Below, piece after piece: positions 61,384 through 63,011 of a stretch of DNA of 63,011 nucleotides (its first letter is position 1; each line of letters begins with the position of its first letter). Both the position numbers and the translations under genes were made by a program. Source of the stretch: an uncultured Planctomycetaceae bacterium (GTDB lineage: Bacteria; Planctomycetota; Planctomycetia; Pirellulales; UBA1268); the NCBI GenBank assembly GCA_913052575.1, contig CAJXFK010000004.1:1-63011 (forward strand), written 5' to 3'. The notes under the pieces are model-generated. The model had not been told where the DNA came from and did not search any database. It was given only the letters and a program-made list of their open reading frames with translations.

Positions 61384-62706
61384 ATGACATCACAGCCTGT
61401 ATCCCAAGGAACCACTCCGAGGTTTGCTTTACTCATTGTTTTTTTAACGGTTTTTATCGATCTTTTAGGCTTTGGCATTGTCTTACCCGTTATGCCGAGG
61501 CAGGCGGAGCCATATCTCAACGCACTTGAAGTATCAGAAGTTGCAGCAGGAGGAATTATAGGTGTTTTGTTTTCAGTGTTTTCATTGATGCAATTCATTT
61601 TTAGTCCGATCTGGGGCCGCCTATCTGACCGATTCGGAAGAAAGCCACTCTTGATCTTAAGCCTATTAGGCTCGGTCGTCTTCTACGCGTTATATGGTTA
61701 CGCCGTGTCCCTACCATTTGAACAAGCGCAACTTGCTTTGGGGTTGATGTTGTTTTCACGAATTGGAGCCGGAATCGCTGGGGCAAGTGTAGGGACTGCG
61801 GCTGCAGTAATCGCAGACTGCACGACGCCAGAGCGTCGTGCCCGCGGGATGGCATTAATTGGTATCGCGTTTGGAGCAGGATTTACACTTGGTCCACTCA
61901 TTGCTTATTTTGGGCTCGCTCTTTTCAACGAGCGACCTTGGGGAGTTGGAGCTCTTGCGTCACTTCTCTCTCTTGTGGCATTGCTTTTAGCCGTGTTTGT
62001 TTTTCGGGAAACAAGAGTGCCGGGCAGAACAGCGGCAAAGGAATTTTTTAGTATGAGTCGGACGGTGTCTGTTTTGCGAATGCCAGCAGTCGGTGGTCTT
62101 ATTCTTATTTATTTCTTGGCAATCTTTTCATTCGCAAATTTTGAGGCGACGCTTGCACGGTATACGCGAGCGGCATTTGGTATGAATGACGACGATAATT
62201 TCCTTGTTTTTGCCGCTATTGGTGCTCTGTTGCTCGTGGCAGGAGGCCTCTACCGTCCTCTTGCAAAACGGTTTTCTGAAGTGTCGTTGATGTCGGTGGG
62301 ACTTATTCAGATGATTCTAGGGCTTGGTGGATTAGCACTGGTTTCATCGGTGTTATTTCAGGCACGAGCAAGTGCAGATATGGCCCTTGACGGTGTTGAC
62401 GATGGGATAAAAACTGCTTTTTACATAGCTTCGGCATTCGCAGTATGGGGGTTTGCTTTTGTGAATCCCTCAGTTTCTGCACTTGTTTCACGATCTGCAG
62501 ATTCTTCTGAGCAGGGAGAAGTGTTAGGTGTCAATCAATCCTTTGCCTCGCTTGGTCGTATACTAGGTCCGCTTGTGGGATCTCTACTATTTGCTGTTCA
62601 CCCATCCCATGCCTTGCCGTTTGTTGTAGCAGTACTCACGCTCTTTTTCGTCGGTGCAATCCTGAGAAGTGTTGCATCGACAATACGTAATCGAGTGAAC
62701 GCGTGA
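61384..62706 (+). CDS. MFS transporter, drug/sugar antiporter-like
   Basis: The 440-residue product has about 12 hydrophobic segments. The first reads FALLIVFLTVFIDLLGFGIV and the conserved loop 2-3 motif is GRLSDRFGRKPLLILSLLG, typical of the TetA-like branch of the major facilitator superfamily. Further MFS features are FSRIGAGIAGASVGTAAAVI and GIAFGAGFTLGPLIAYFG. The substrate cannot be deduced. A longer loop near residues 360-375 (SSVLFQARASADMALDGVDD) is unusual. ATG 61384 is chosen by fit to the family start; the frame opens upstream at 61234. Confidence 0.88.
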   Translation: MTSQPVSQGTTPRFALLIVFLTVFIDLLGFGIVLPVMPRQAEPYLNALEVSEVAAGGIIGVLFSVFSLMQFIFSPIWGRLSDRFGRKPLLILSLLGSVVFYALYGYAVSLPFEQAQLALGLMLFSRIGAGIAGASVGTAAAVIADCTTPERRARGMALIGIAFGAGFTLGPLIAYFGLALFNERPWGVGALASLLSLVALLLAVFVFRETRVPGRTAAKEFFSMSRTVSVLRMPAVGGLILIYFLAIFSFANFEATLARYTRAAFGMNDDDNFLVFAAIGALLLVAGGLYRPLAKRFSEVSLMSVGLIQMILGLGGLALVSSVLFQARASADMALDGVDDGIKTAFYIASAFAVWGFAFVNPSVSALVSRSADSSEQGEVLGVNQSFASLGRILGPLVGSLLFAVHPSHALPFVVAVLTLFFVGAILRSVASTIRNRVNA

Positions 62707-62717
62707 CCTTAAATTTA

Positions 62718-63011
62718 TTAGGGCGTACGAAGGTCGGTCTGAGTGACATTGTTTGGATCGTCCTGGATAAACGTCTCACGATTGAGTTCGAACTGTTCTA
62801 ATTTTCGGTAGAGCGTGGCACGGCTTATCCCAAGTTCTTCTGCAGCGTCAGGTATCTTGCCCTCTGCTCTCCGTAAGGCCTCTGTAATCAGAATCTTTTG
62901 CCACTCATCCAGCCTTAAAGATCCCTTAAGCTTCGCTGAGATTTGTTGGAAATTCGGGAAAGCCATTGTCTGAAGTTCTTCGGGAGTTGCGTCTACCGTA
63001 TCGACTCCGGC
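62718..63011 (-). CDS. Fis-type regulator, C-terminal end (partial)
   Basis: The visible C-terminal part has a Fis-type helix-turn-helix: LDEWQKILITEALRRAEG, KIPDAAEELGISRATLYRKL, EQFEL. The frame stays open from the ATG at 62966 up to the edge (reading AGVDTVDATPEELQT), so the gene probably continues past 63011. This ending is typical of NtrC-like sigma-54-dependent activators or Fis-type response regulators; which one cannot be seen. It is convergent with the MFS gene (11-base gap). Confidence 0.75.
   Translation of the reverse strand, partial: AGVDTVDATPEELQTMAFPNFQQISAKLKGSLRLDEWQKILITEALRRAEGKIPDAAEELGISRATLYRKLEQFELNRETFIQDDPNNVTQTDLRTP

Overview
The window is a gene-dense stretch of a bacterial chromosome of moderate GC. 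It very probably comes from a planctomycete of the Pirellulales type. The evidence is the pair of planctomycete-specific secreted proteins (DUF1549/DUF1553 at 10244-11980 and DUF1501 at 11997-13283), a TIGR03009-type protein (17457-18356), a Minf_1886-family protein (18434-18871), a DnaA with an RSHSTV-type signature, and several secreted or membrane proteins of planctomycete style. The lineage is an inference from gene content; there is no rRNA in the window. I see no insertion sequence, prophage, CRISPR array or convincing tRNA gene.

Layout. 1-10119: the end of the S10/spc/alpha ribosomal cluster, all on +, in the order rplN(end)-rplX-rplE-rpsN-rpsH-rplF-rplR-rpsE-rplO-secY-adk-map-rpmJ-rpsM-rpsK-rpoA-rplQ. 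rpmD, infA and rpsD are missing from their usual places, and several intercistronic gaps hold hairpins. 10244-22027 (+): DUF1549/DUF1501 pair, speA, nadE, TIGR03009 protein, Minf_1886 protein, a 32-residue membrane peptide, a membrane protein, pckA and a secreted glutathione peroxidase. 22122-26802 (-): a three-gene operon of two ArnT-like lipid-linked glycosyltransferases and a GT2 enzyme. 26915-39721 (+): gyrA, ugd, a membrane pyrophosphatase, tgt-yajC-secDF and a LysM protein. 39802-41109 (-) is an alpha/beta hydrolase-like protein that appears to lack its nucleophile; it diverges from a VWA-like membrane protein (41204-43249, +). 43431-44087 (-) is a lipoprotein. 44287-50818 (+): tilS, an AsmA-like protein, dapF and a DUF374 acyltransferase. 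50843-52450 (-) is a two-PDZ protein that diverges from dnaA (52885-54537, +) across a 434-bp region rich in regulatory structure. 54590-61320 (-): xseA-xseB-ispA-dxs-nadK plus a secreted protein of unknown function. 61384-62706 (+): MFS transporter. 62718-63011 (-): the C-terminal end of a Fis-type regulator that runs off the window.

How the genes fit together. Most of the window is housekeeping: translation, protein export (SecY, YajC, SecDF), isoprenoid precursors (Dxs, IspA), NAD(P) supply (NadE, NadK), DNA topology and replication start (GyrA, DnaA), and peptidoglycan precursor (DapF). Around this core sit envelope functions: lipid-linked glycosylation, UDP-sugar oxidation, AsmA-like lipid traffic, LysM, PDZ and VWA proteins.

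Most interesting points. (1) The dnaA upstream region has a near-consensus promoter, a cluster of TCCAC boxes, two perfect dyads and a 10-bp direct repeat, next to a DnaA whose box-recognition motif has Ser instead of Asp. (2) The pyrophosphatase has a large insertion. (3) The SecF half of SecDF has an apparently duplicated periplasmic domain. (4) In-frame tandem repeats occur in three genes (gyrA tail, LysM protein, hydrolase-like protein). (5) A nested RNA structure may cover the ribosome binding site of the Minf_1886 gene. No clearly new multi-gene system stands out.
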